Below, one piece after another: positions 1 to 6,892 of a DNA stretch of 35,661 bases (position 1 is the first letter of the stretch; each line of letters opens with the position of its first letter). The notes under the pieces are model-generated. The model was given only the letters and a program-made list of their open reading frames with translations. It made no database searches and was not told where the DNA came from. A program made the translations under genes and the position numbers. Source of the stretch: Clostridiales bacterium (lineage in GTDB: Bacteria; Bacillota; Clostridia; Oscillospirales; CAG-272); the NCBI GenBank assembly GCA_022800625.1, contig JAAWQR010000028.1, positions 1 through 35,661 on the forward strand, read 5' to 3'.

Positions 1-110
<110 letters not shown>

Positions 111-118
111 TTAAAAGG

Positions 119-150
119 GTGTCTGCAACAGCGGGCGCTTTTTTTGTTTT
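119..150 (+). terminator. Rho-independent terminator after 5S rRNA
   Basis: An 8-bp stem GTGTCTGC / GCGGGCGC (several G-U pairs) with an AACA loop is followed by TTTTTTTGTTTT. It sits about 9 nt after the 5S 3' end. The 190 bases after it, up to the regulator terminator at 338, show nothing recognisable. Confidence 0.85.
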
Positions 151-337
151 ACTGACAGCATACGTAATATGGTTGATAGAAGACTTATGTTTGCGGAGCT
201 TTTGCTGTAAATCATACCGGCGGCAGTCGGTTTCAATATAACTGAATTTTAAGTTTTTCCTATGAGTATTGCCTTGCGGCTCTTACATTAACATGATGGC
301 GAATTATATCTCAGAGAGGAAGAATTTTAAATGAATA

Positions 338-359
338 AGACCTGTCTTTCGACAGGTCT
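338..359 (-). terminator. Stem-loop terminator of the XRE regulator gene
   Basis: A perfect 9-bp stem, AGACCTGTC / GACAGGTCT, closed on the minus strand by a GAAA tetraloop, lies 31 bp past the stop codon of the minus-strand regulator. The following tract is T-rich but interrupted (TTATTCATTT), so it is a moderate terminator. Confidence 0.6.
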
Positions 360-389
360 CATTTGCGAAATTATCGGGCTTCAGCGCAG

Positions 390-1202
390 TTAATCATCAG
401 CAGCAGCATTATCTCCGCCGGCTTCGGCACTTCCACATATATCGCCACCGCAGTTTATACTGTCACCTGCCTTTGCATTTCCACCGATGTCCCCGGTGCA
501 TTCAATATTGCTTCCCGCACTTGCATTTCTGCCGATGTCCCCATCGCATTTAATATCGCCATCGGCATTCGCATTTCCTTTTACCTCATCGCATGTAATA
601 TTACCTCCGGCATACGCACTTCCGTTTACCTCATCACATTTAATGTTTCCGCCTGCGTTTGCGCATCCTTTTACCTCATCGCATGTAATATCTCCGCCTG
701 CGTTTGCACATTCTCCGATATCACCCTGACAAATTATATTACAGTGTGTATTGACATTCAGTGCATCTCCCGATAAAGTAAAGGTAAAGTCTGAAACATC
801 ATCATAGCTTTCAAGCAGCGTGTGTCCGCGGAACACTGCCGCCACAAGTGTGTCGTCATCCTCCCACGGAAGATTTTTTGTTACTGCTTTCTCCGCAGGA
901 TTTTTCTCTTCGCATCTTCCGAATAGCCTGTCTATGCTCACTCCGAAAATATCCGCGATCTCGGGAAGCAGTGCGATGTCGGGGCTTGAGCCCCCGTTTT
1001 CCCACTTCGATACAGCCTGAAACGATAAGCCGAGCTTAGACGCCAACCCCTCTTGAGTAAGTCCGCTCTCCCTTCTGAGAGCCAAAATATTTCGTGATAA
1101 GATTTCGGTATAGTTTTTCATAGTTACGACCGTGCCTTTCTTAATAATTTGTTTTGTCTCCTTGTTACCGTCCTTGCGGTGCAAAAAATCAAATTTTCTC
1201 AT
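390..1202 (-). CDS. XRE-family regulator with Cys-containing tandem-repeat tail
   Basis: The N-terminal part (about residues 32-92) is a Cro/C1-type helix-turn-helix: the stretch around GLTQEGLASKLGLSFQAVSKWE has the standard form, ending in a typical SIDRLFGR junction. Residues about 130-265 are a tandem repeat of 15-16 residues with the pattern C-D-E-V-K/N-G-x-A-x-A-G-G-N-I-x, giving a regularly spaced Cys in each turn; this resembles right-handed beta-helix or bactofilin-like coils. Start 1202 has GAGGAAA 10-11 nt upstream; an internal ATG at 1121 (MKNYTEIL), with AAAGG about 13 nt upstream, would remove a basic 27-residue extension and is a real alternative. DNA binding is inferred from the HTH; the ligand or stress sensed is unknown. 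It stands alone, and TTCAAC/GTTGAA palindromes lie upstream of its promoter. Confidence 0.82.
   Translation of the reverse strand: MRKFDFLHRKDGNKETKQIIKKGTVVTMKNYTEILSRNILALRRESGLTQEGLASKLGLSFQAVSKWENGGSSPDIALLPEIADIFGVSIDRLFGRCEEKNPAEKAVTKNLPWEDDDTLVAAVFRGHTLLESYDDVSDFTFTLSGDALNVNTHCNIICQGDIGECANAGGDITCDEVKGCANAGGNIKCDEVNGSAYAGGNITCDEVKGNANADGDIKCDGDIGRNASAGSNIECTGDIGGNAKAGDSINCGGDICGSAEAGGDNAAADD
545..725 (-). repeat. In-gene tandem repeat, period about 45-48 bp
   Basis: Successive 45-48-bp units containing TTTACCTCATCRCATKTAAT and CTCCGCCTGCGTTTGC-like blocks encode the 15-16-residue protein repeat of the XRE regulator. Units near 590-720 are most alike; outer units have diverged. Confidence 0.75.
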
Positions 1203-1285
1203 TCTGTTTGTTTCCTCACTTTCGGAATGTTACTTTATTGAGGAAAGGGGAATTTAATTTTCTAAAGCCGGCTTTTTCTGATTCC

Positions 1286-1314
1286 ATTATGCCACATAAG
1301 TCAAAAAAATGCAA
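1286..1314 (-). promoter_or_regulatory. Promoter of the XRE regulator
   Basis: On the minus strand, TTGCAT (1314-1309) and CATAAT (1291-1286) are separated by 17 bp. Transcription would begin near 1279, about 77 nt before the ATG at 1202. Confidence 0.55.
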
Positions 1315-1344
1315 TAAAATATCCGTTGAAGTCGCAGAATCTTA

Positions 1345-1407
1345 ATTCAACCGACAGTTGAATTGTTTTAGAACCTTCCAAATAAAGGATTCAACAAACT
1401 GTTGAGT
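1345..1407. promoter_or_regulatory. Two operator-like palindromes ATTCAAC-N5-GTTGAAT
   Basis: ATTCAAC-CGACA-GTTGAAT (1345-1363) and ATTCAAC-AAACT-GTTGAGT (1389-1407) have the same arms and the same 5-bp spacer, with centres 44 bp apart (about four helical turns). A further GTTGAA half-site is at 1325. They lie 30-95 bp upstream of the -35 box of the XRE gene and about 110 bp before the plus-strand promoter. Binding by the neighbouring XRE protein is an inference. Confidence 0.55.
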
Positions 1408-1519
1408 ATGTATGTTAAGTGAGACAATCATACAAATCTTATGATTGGATATTATATTTGCAGAGATGTTTTACGCGAAAACCGAACCGTATCAAAAATC
1501 CTTTACGATGTGTCCGCCG

Positions 1520-1548
1520 TTGACAAAGCGGGTATAATTTGCTATAAT
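1520..1548 (+). promoter_or_regulatory. Consensus sigma-A promoter for the yybS-gdpP block
   Basis: TTGACA (1520-1525) and TATAAT (1543-1548) are both perfect, with a 17-bp spacer. The first gene starts 63 bp downstream of the -10 box. Confidence 0.88.
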
Positions 1549-1610
1549 GATAAAAACAGTGAAATTGCAGTTCTTTCGCTCAATTTTTATTAAGAAAGTT
1601 TGGTCGAATA

Positions 1611-2606
1611 ATGGAGACTTCACAGGATAAATATAGTCTGACCTCACTGCGCGGTGCGATCCTCGCGGTTTTGCTTGCAGCTGCTTTTACTTGCGGAGTT
1701 GTGACAGCCGCGTCGGGAAGTCTTTTTCTCGCAGCGATAATTTTTGCGGCGGCAGCTGCTTGTCAAATATACATAGATACATATGCGGAAAGTATCTCAG
1801 CATATCTTATACCTCTGCCGGCGGTGTTTTTGCCCTGCTTTTTCGGCGCTGAGTTTTACTGCTCTGCTGTAATAATCGGGACGGTACTGCTTGCATCGAT
1901 TGCCTGCGGATATGCGTATTCAAGACATGCGGACGCATTTCGGAAAACAGCTCTGACGGCAGCGATACTCTCTGTGGGAATAGGAATGCTGTTTGCAGTT
2001 ATTATGCATGAACGGTATGGTTCTGTAGGCGACGGAATCAGTATATTGATCGAGACGTACAAAGAAAATGTCATGGAATTATCTGACATTTTGAACGCGG
2101 AATATGGAATCGACACGGGTATTTCTGCCGATATGCTTATTCTCTTCGGAGAGATGATGTTTATGCTTGTGCCGACGGTTTCTTTTATACTCGGTCTTAT
2201 CGGCGCATGGATTACAAAAGTGTTTCTGGCGATTCTGTCACGGATAAGCGGCAGATACCGTGATCTTTTCAGTGTTCCGTCAAAAATCCCCGCGCCGCTC
2301 GGCGTTGTATTTATACTCATTTTATTTGCAGAATTGTTCGGTGCGTCGGACGGCGGTGCGCTTTACTATATTATGCTCAACATAAGATATATTTTGATGT
2401 TCTTGCTTGCGGGAGAAGGAATAAAGGCGTATATACTCTCGCTGTCGCTTGCGCATACGGATAATATGTTACGTGTGATGGTGAAAATTCTTGCGGGAGT
2501 TGCCGCAGTATTATTTTTTCCTGCGTTTGTTCCCGTAATTGCGGCATATTATGCGGCTTACTTATCGGTATTCGGTAAATTCAGAAAGAATGCACAACAA
2601 AATTGA
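1611..2606 (+). CDS. DUF2232 (YybS-like) multi-pass membrane protein
   Basis: The 331-residue product is very hydrophobic, with about eight predicted membrane segments: several within residues 10-125, one at 185-210, and a hydrophobic C-terminal third. A more polar loop (about 140-180) carries acidic and basic residues. Length and pattern fit the DUF2232/YybS family, and the gene lies directly before gdpP, rplI and dnaB as yybS does in Bacillus subtilis; that synteny is the main support. The biochemical role of the family is not settled. The ribosome-binding site is weak (AAGAAAG about 13 nt before the ATG). The stop codon abuts the leader of gdpP, so the two are co-transcribed. Confidence 0.8.
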   Translation: METSQDKYSLTSLRGAILAVLLAAAFTCGVVTAASGSLFLAAIIFAAAAACQIYIDTYAESISAYLIPLPAVFLPCFFGAEFYCSAVIIGTVLLASIACGYAYSRHADAFRKTALTAAILSVGIGMLFAVIMHERYGSVGDGISILIETYKENVMELSDILNAEYGIDTGISADMLILFGEMMFMLVPTVSFILGLIGAWITKVFLAILSRISGRYRDLFSVPSKIPAPLGVVFILILFAELFGASDGGALYYIMLNIRYILMFLLAGEGIKAYILSLSLAHTDNMLRVMVKILAGVAAVLFFPAFVPVIAAYYAAYLSVFGKFRKNAQQN

Positions 2607-2662
2607 TTCGGGAAACGCGGCTGAAAACAGTTTGCAAAAAGTCGGAAAGGCAGAATAAAGCC

Positions 2663-4696
2663 ATGAAAAAAATAATGAGCGTTATACTGAAAAACAAGCA
2701 GCTTTTATGCTGTGCGGTATATACGGTAGCTTTGTTTTCATTATATATATGCGCTGCCGCTATGGGCGGTCCTCATATAGTAAGGACAGGAATTCTGTTT
2801 GTCTTTCTATATATTTTGGGGGTAATTCTGATAAGCTTTATAGGACGGCGCCTTAGCGTGAGACGCGGAAATGCCAAGGACAAACTGGCGCTTAGCCGTA
2901 TGCTGTTCGATTCCGTTGACAGAATGGATTCTCCGGCTCTTATGTGCCGCGCTGACGGAAAGATTTTCTGGTGTAATGAGGCGCTGTGTGCGGCGTCGGG
3001 AGACGGAAGAAAGCCGTACGGAAAATCGGTGAGCGAGCTTCTCGGAACATCGCTCACAAGCATACGCGATGCCACTCCCGAGGACGGTTTGGGCGTGGAC
3101 TTCTGCGGTCGCTACTATATTGCAAAATACAGCAATGTCAAGAGCGAGAGAGGCGGCGCACTTGTATTGCTGACGGAATCCTCCGAGCTTAAAACCATGG
3201 GAGACGAGCTTGATCTCATACATGAAAAGCTTGAAGAGGGAGAGCTTGTACTGGCTTATATATTTGTTGATAATCTCACCGAGATGATCCGGTATGACAA
3301 TGAATCCTACAGACCTGCGTCTGCAAAGATAAATGAGCTGCTGAGAGAATGGGCGGCAGACGCTCACGGAATACTGAAAGAATATGAAAAAGACAGATAT
3401 CTGTTTGTTTTTGAGAGAAAGTACCTAAACAGATATATAGACAAAAAGTTTGATATTCTTGACAGAGTGCGCGATATACGTGTCGGCGAGGAACAATTGT
3501 CGGTTACGGTTTCGGTTGGAATATCTATCGTTTACGGAAGCTTTGAGGAAAAAGAAAAATCGGCGCGTGCGGCGATTGAGATGGCTCTCGGACGAGGCGG
3601 AGACCAGGTTGCCGTAAAGACAAACGAAGGCACTGAATTTTACGGAGGACGAACGAGGTCGGCAATACAGCGCAGCAGTATTCGTTCGCGTGTCGTTGCA
3701 AATGAGCTTTTGATGCACATGTCGCGTTCATCCAATGTTCTGATAATGGGGCATAAGTATCCCGATTATGATTCGGTAGGCGCATGTATAGGGCTTGCAA
3801 GAATCGCCGAGTTCTGCGGTGTTGATGTAAATATCGTTATTGATGTTAATGATAAAAATGTCGCTTTGTGTCTTGAGTATTTAAAGGACGTTCCGGGTTA
3901 CGGAAAGCTGTTTGTATCGGCTGACGAGGGACTTGACCTGATGCAGACGGGAACATTTGTGATTCTCGCCGATGTAAACAGCCTGTCGATCGTTGAGGAT
4001 ATAGAAATAATAAAAGCGGCAAAGCAGTTTGCCGTAATAGACCATCACAGGAAGCACGCCGAATATGCGGTTGAACCTGAGCTTGAGTATATCGAACCGA
4101 ATGCATCAAGCGCGTGTGAACTTGTCTCTGAAATGCTGGAGCAAATCATTCCTCAGGATAAGCTGAGCCGCGGAGAAGCAAATCTTCTGCTTGCGGGAAT
4201 ACTGCTTGATACAAAGCAGTTTTCGAGAATGACAGGCACCAGAACCTACGGCGCGGCTCTTTACCTGCACGACAGCGGAGCCGATCCGCAGGCAGTTCAG
4301 GAATTGTTTAAATCGGATCTTGACGAGTATCTGAATGAAGCAAAATTCCGCTCCAATGTTGTGATATACAGAAAATGTATGGCGATAACCATATGTGAAA
4401 ACGATGCATCAGGCGAAGCTGAGGATAAGATCATGGCTTCCAAGGCTGCCGAAGGGCTTATCGGAGTGCGCGGAATCAAGGCGGCATTTGCTATGGTAAC
4501 GCTCGGCGGAACAATGCACATATCGGCTCGTTCTACGGGACGGATAAACGTCCAGCTTATCCTTGAAAAGCTGCGCGGAGGCGGTCATTTTGACACGGCG
4601 GGCGCTCAGATCTCGGGAGTCGGACGCGAGGAAGCCGTTCGTATGCTGAAAGCTGCAATTGACGAGTATCTTGACGTATATGAAAAAGAGTTGTAA
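2663..4696 (+). CDS. gdpP: GdpP/YybT-type cyclic-di-AMP phosphodiesterase
   Basis: This 677-residue membrane enzyme would hydrolyse the second messenger c-di-AMP to pApA. The order is two transmembrane helices (about 10-64), a degenerate PAS region (about 78-170), a degenerate GGDEF domain (about 190-325, ending in ALGRGGDQVAVK as is usual for GdpP), a DHH domain (GHKYPDYDSVG from about 363, DHH at 460-462) and a DHHA1 domain with the GGGH motif at 639-642. Every DHH/DHHA1 signature that can be recognised is present, so it should be active. The ATG at 2663 (MKKIMSV) is preferred: GGAAAGG lies 12 nt upstream and the B. subtilis protein is of similar length. A TTG at 2603 overlapping the previous stop would add 20 basic residues without a clear ribosome-binding site. 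Confidence 0.95.
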   Translation: MKKIMSVILKNKQLLCCAVYTVALFSLYICAAAMGGPHIVRTGILFVFLYILGVILISFIGRRLSVRRGNAKDKLALSRMLFDSVDRMDSPALMCRADGKIFWCNEALCAASGDGRKPYGKSVSELLGTSLTSIRDATPEDGLGVDFCGRYYIAKYSNVKSERGGALVLLTESSELKTMGDELDLIHEKLEEGELVLAYIFVDNLTEMIRYDNESYRPASAKINELLREWAADAHGILKEYEKDRYLFVFERKYLNRYIDKKFDILDRVRDIRVGEEQLSVTVSVGISIVYGSFEEKEKSARAAIEMALGRGGDQVAVKTNEGTEFYGGRTRSAIQRSSIRSRVVANELLMHMSRSSNVLIMGHKYPDYDSVGACIGLARIAEFCGVDVNIVIDVNDKNVALCLEYLKDVPGYGKLFVSADEGLDLMQTGTFVILADVNSLSIVEDIEIIKAAKQFAVIDHHRKHAEYAVEPELEYIEPNASSACELVSEMLEQIIPQDKLSRGEANLLLAGILLDTKQFSRMTGTRTYGAALYLHDSGADPQAVQELFKSDLDEYLNEAKFRSNVVIYRKCMAITICENDASGEAEDKIMASKAAEGLIGVRGIKAAFAMVTLGGTMHISARSTGRINVQLILEKLRGGGHFDTAGAQISGVGREEAVRMLKAAIDEYLDVYEKEL

Positions 4697-4757
4697 TTTA
4701 AAGTTGTAAGCTTGAAAATTAGCGCTCTATTACGGACTTGCTAAAATAAAACAAACC

Positions 4758-4773
4758 TTGAGCTGAAGCTCAA
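4758..4773 (+). other. Small stem-loop before rplI
   Basis: TTGAGC-TGAA-GCTCAA forms a 6-bp stem with a tetraloop just upstream of the rplI ribosome-binding site. There is no T-tract, so it is not a terminator; a role in L9 expression is only possible. Confidence 0.3.
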
Positions 4774-4795
4774 TGGAAGAAAGGAAAATATAGAT

Positions 4796-5251
4796 ATGAA
4801 GGTAGTACTTCTTAAAGATGTAAAAGGACAGGGTAAAAAGGATCAGGTAATAAATGTATCCGACGGATACGCAAGAAATTTTCTTCTCCCCAAAGGACTT
4901 GCAGTAGAGGCAAACGGTGCTGTTCTCAACGATATTAAAAATAAGGAATCGTCAAAGGCTCATAAGATTGAGCTTGAGCGCGCTGCTGCACGTGAGATTG
5001 CCGCAAAGCTTGAGGAGATTACGGTAACGCTTAAGGTCAAAGCAGGCGGAGCGGCAGGCGGCGGCAAGCTTTACGGCTCGGTTACCGCAAAGGATATTGC
5101 CGAGGGACTTAAGAGCGAACATGGCATTGAGATTGACCGCCGCAAAATTGCGCTTGACGAGCAGATCAAGCAGTTCGGCAAATATTCCGTGCCCGTAAAG
5201 CTTTATACGGAGATCACGGGAAACATTCATATACATGTAGTTGAAGCATAA
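4796..5251 (+). CDS. rplI: 50S ribosomal protein L9
   Basis: The 151-residue product matches bacterial L9 (about 148-150 residues). The N-terminal domain reads [20 protein letters not shown] and continues to [18 protein letters not shown], the family signature. A charged helix (about 50-80) leads to the C-terminal rRNA-binding domain, which has the glycine-rich [16 protein letters not shown] segment. L9 binds 23S rRNA near the L1 stalk base. AAAGGA lies 10 nt before the ATG. It sits between gdpP and dnaB, the usual Firmicutes order. Confidence 0.97.
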   Translation: MKVVLLKDVKGQGKKDQVINVSDGYARNFLLPKGLAVEANGAVLNDIKNKESSKAHKIELERAAAREIAAKLEEITVTLKVKAGGAAGGGKLYGSVTAKDIAEGLKSEHGIEIDRRKIALDEQIKQFGKYSVPVKLYTEITGNIHIHVVEA

Positions 5252-5262
5252 AGGAAAACGTA

Positions 5263-5304
5263 CTTCTTTCTTTGCAAAGAAAGAAGCAAAGAAACTTTAA
5301 GAAG
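5263..5304. repeat. Dispersed palindromic intergenic repeat, copy 1
   Basis: A perfect 24-bp palindrome (5263-5286, CTTCTTTCTTTG and its complement) is followed by CAAAGAAACTTTAAGAAG. Copy 2 at 24346-24388 has a related palindrome and the same tail, although the flanking genes are unrelated. Confidence 0.7.
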
Positions 5305-5333
5305 ATAGGTTTGAATAAAGCTACAGACGGATA

Positions 5334-5402
5334 GAAAACTTATCAAAAGTTTTCAGGGTATGCCCGCGCGGCAGGGAACTTTTTCAAAAGTTTCCTTAGA
5401 GC
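5334..5402. repeat. AAAGTTTTC-type hairpin pair between rplI and dnaB
   Basis: Two imperfect hairpins lie side by side: GAAAACTT-ATCAA-AAGTTTTC (5334-5354), and GGGAACTTT with AAAGTTTCC (about 5374-5395). Between them is AGGGTATGCCCGCGCGGCAG. A similar palindrome followed by AGGGTATATG occurs at 11993-12026, suggesting a second small repeat family. Confidence 0.45.
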
Positions 5403-5433
5403 GCGCTTATTCCACGTATTCGGAAAGGCGGAA

Positions 5434-6774
5434 ATGTTTGCAATGGACGAAAGACTTGATAGGCGTATGCCGTGCTCACTTGAAGCTGAGCAGTCTCTGC
5501 TTGCTTCGATAATGATAAATCCCTCCTGCATGGATACTGTCGCTTCGATTATCAGTGCAGATGATTTTTATTTCGCAGAACATACCGAAATTTATAAGGT
5601 CATGCAGCGCATGTACCTGAAAAGCAAAAATATTGATACGGTAACGCTTATAAATGAGCTTACGATAAACGGAGTGTATGATGAGGCGGGCGGCAGAGAG
5701 TACCTGAAGCAGATAGCAGAGGGTGTTCCTACTGCCGCTAATGTCAAGGACTATGCGGCGATCGTCAGAGATAAGGCGATACTCAGACAGCTCATTGACG
5801 CGGGAGAGGGAATAGCCGAAGCTGCGTATACGGGAGACGATGAGGCGGAAGTTCTTGTAGAATTTGCGGAATCCAAGATATTCTCAATAGCCGAGGGACG
5901 GGAAAACAAAAACTTTGTTCATATACGCGACGCGCTCGTTATGGTCTATGACAGGCTTAAAAATCTTTCTCAGAATCCCGACGCCGTAAAAGGCACCCCG
6001 ACGGGATTCGATGCACTTGACAATGTTATAGTAGGTCTCGGAAACTCCGACCTTGTGCTTGTCGGCGCTCGTCCCGGTATGGGAAAGACCAGCTTTACCA
6101 TGAATATAGCGACAGCTGCGGCATCAAGACTGAAAAAGACGGTGTGCGTTTTTTCTCTTGAAATGTCGGCGGAGCAGCTTGCCAACCGTATGCTGTCAAG
6201 CGAGGCTCAGGTAGACAGCTATAAGCTGCGCTCAGGTCAGCTTGAGGACAGCGATTGGGAAGCTGTGGCGTATGCCTCATCACGGCTTTCCGAGATGGAT
6301 ATTCTGATTGACGATACGCCCGGAATTTCCGTGACGGCTATGAAATCAAAGTTGAGACGCGTAAAAAATCTGGGACTTGTTGTCATCGACTATTTGCAGC
6401 TTATGCAGGGAGACCGAAGAAACGACAACAGAGTTCAGGAGGTCGGCGATATATCTCGCGGACTTAAGCTGCTTGCGAAGGAGCTTAATGTTCCCGTTAT
6501 CACATGCGCGCAGCTCTCAAGAGGTCCCGAATCGCGAACCGATAAACGGCCGATGCTGTCCGATCTTCGAGACTCGGGTGCGATCGAGCAGGACGCCGAT
6601 ATCGTTATGTTCCTGTACAGAGACGAGTATTATAACGAAGATTCGGGCTCGCAAAGCGTGGCGGAAGTTATAGTTGCCAAAAACAGACACGGCTCGATTG
6701 ATAAAGTTAAGCTCGGATGGATCGGTCAGTATACAAAATTCACCAATCTTGTAGGCGTTGACGCTCCCGAATAA
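5434..6774 (+). CDS. dnaB: Replicative DNA helicase DnaB
   Basis: The 446-residue product is a full-length hexameric replicative helicase (called DnaC in B. subtilis). The N-terminal primase-interaction domain begins PCSLEAEQSLLASIM and ends near residue 150. The RecA-like ATPase domain has Walker A GARPGMGKT at 211-219, SLEMS for the second motif, and LVVIDYLQLM with the Walker B Asp at 319. The C-terminal part carries QLSRG, LSDLRDSGAIEQDAD and AKNRHG, all characteristic. AAAGG precedes the ATG at 5434 by 7 nt; a second ATG at 5443 is possible. It unwinds the parental duplex at the fork. Confidence 0.97.
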   Translation: MFAMDERLDRRMPCSLEAEQSLLASIMINPSCMDTVASIISADDFYFAEHTEIYKVMQRMYLKSKNIDTVTLINELTINGVYDEAGGREYLKQIAEGVPTAANVKDYAAIVRDKAILRQLIDAGEGIAEAAYTGDDEAEVLVEFAESKIFSIAEGRENKNFVHIRDALVMVYDRLKNLSQNPDAVKGTPTGFDALDNVIVGLGNSDLVLVGARPGMGKTSFTMNIATAAASRLKKTVCVFSLEMSAEQLANRMLSSEAQVDSYKLRSGQLEDSDWEAVAYASSRLSEMDILIDDTPGISVTAMKSKLRRVKNLGLVVIDYLQLMQGDRRNDNRVQEVGDISRGLKLLAKELNVPVITCAQLSRGPESRTDKRPMLSDLRDSGAIEQDADIVMFLYRDEYYNEDSGSQSVAEVIVAKNRHGSIDKVKLGWIGQYTKFTNLVGVDAPE

Positions 6775-6892
6775 AACAGAGACTTTGACCCTTGACTTTC
6801 ATTCGGAGGGGCATAACGAAAATTAAATGATTGAACATAGCCGTCGCTCAGGAGACATATTTATCTCACATGCGTCGGATGCGGTGAATATA

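Larger units (their letters stand above)
1203..1519. other. Divergent intergenic region with regulatory sites
   Basis: No gene is supported in this stretch of more than 300 bp. It carries the minus-strand promoter (1286-1314) and two inverted repeats (1345-1363, 1389-1407). The rest, about 1410-1519, shows no clear signal before the plus-strand promoter at 1520. Confidence 0.6.

Noticed and set aside
545-725. Possible CRISPR-like array because of regular repeats
   Set aside because: Repeats are in frame within a protein gene, have no unique spacers and drift in sequence as coding repeats do.
1856-2320. 154-codon minus-strand frame opposite the DUF2232 gene
   Set aside because: It is a shadow frame; the plus strand has the hydrophobic pattern, promoter and synteny.
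2603-2662. TTG start of gdpP overlapping the upstream stop codon
   Set aside because: The added residues are basic and unlike the family, and the ATG at 2663 has the better ribosome-binding site.
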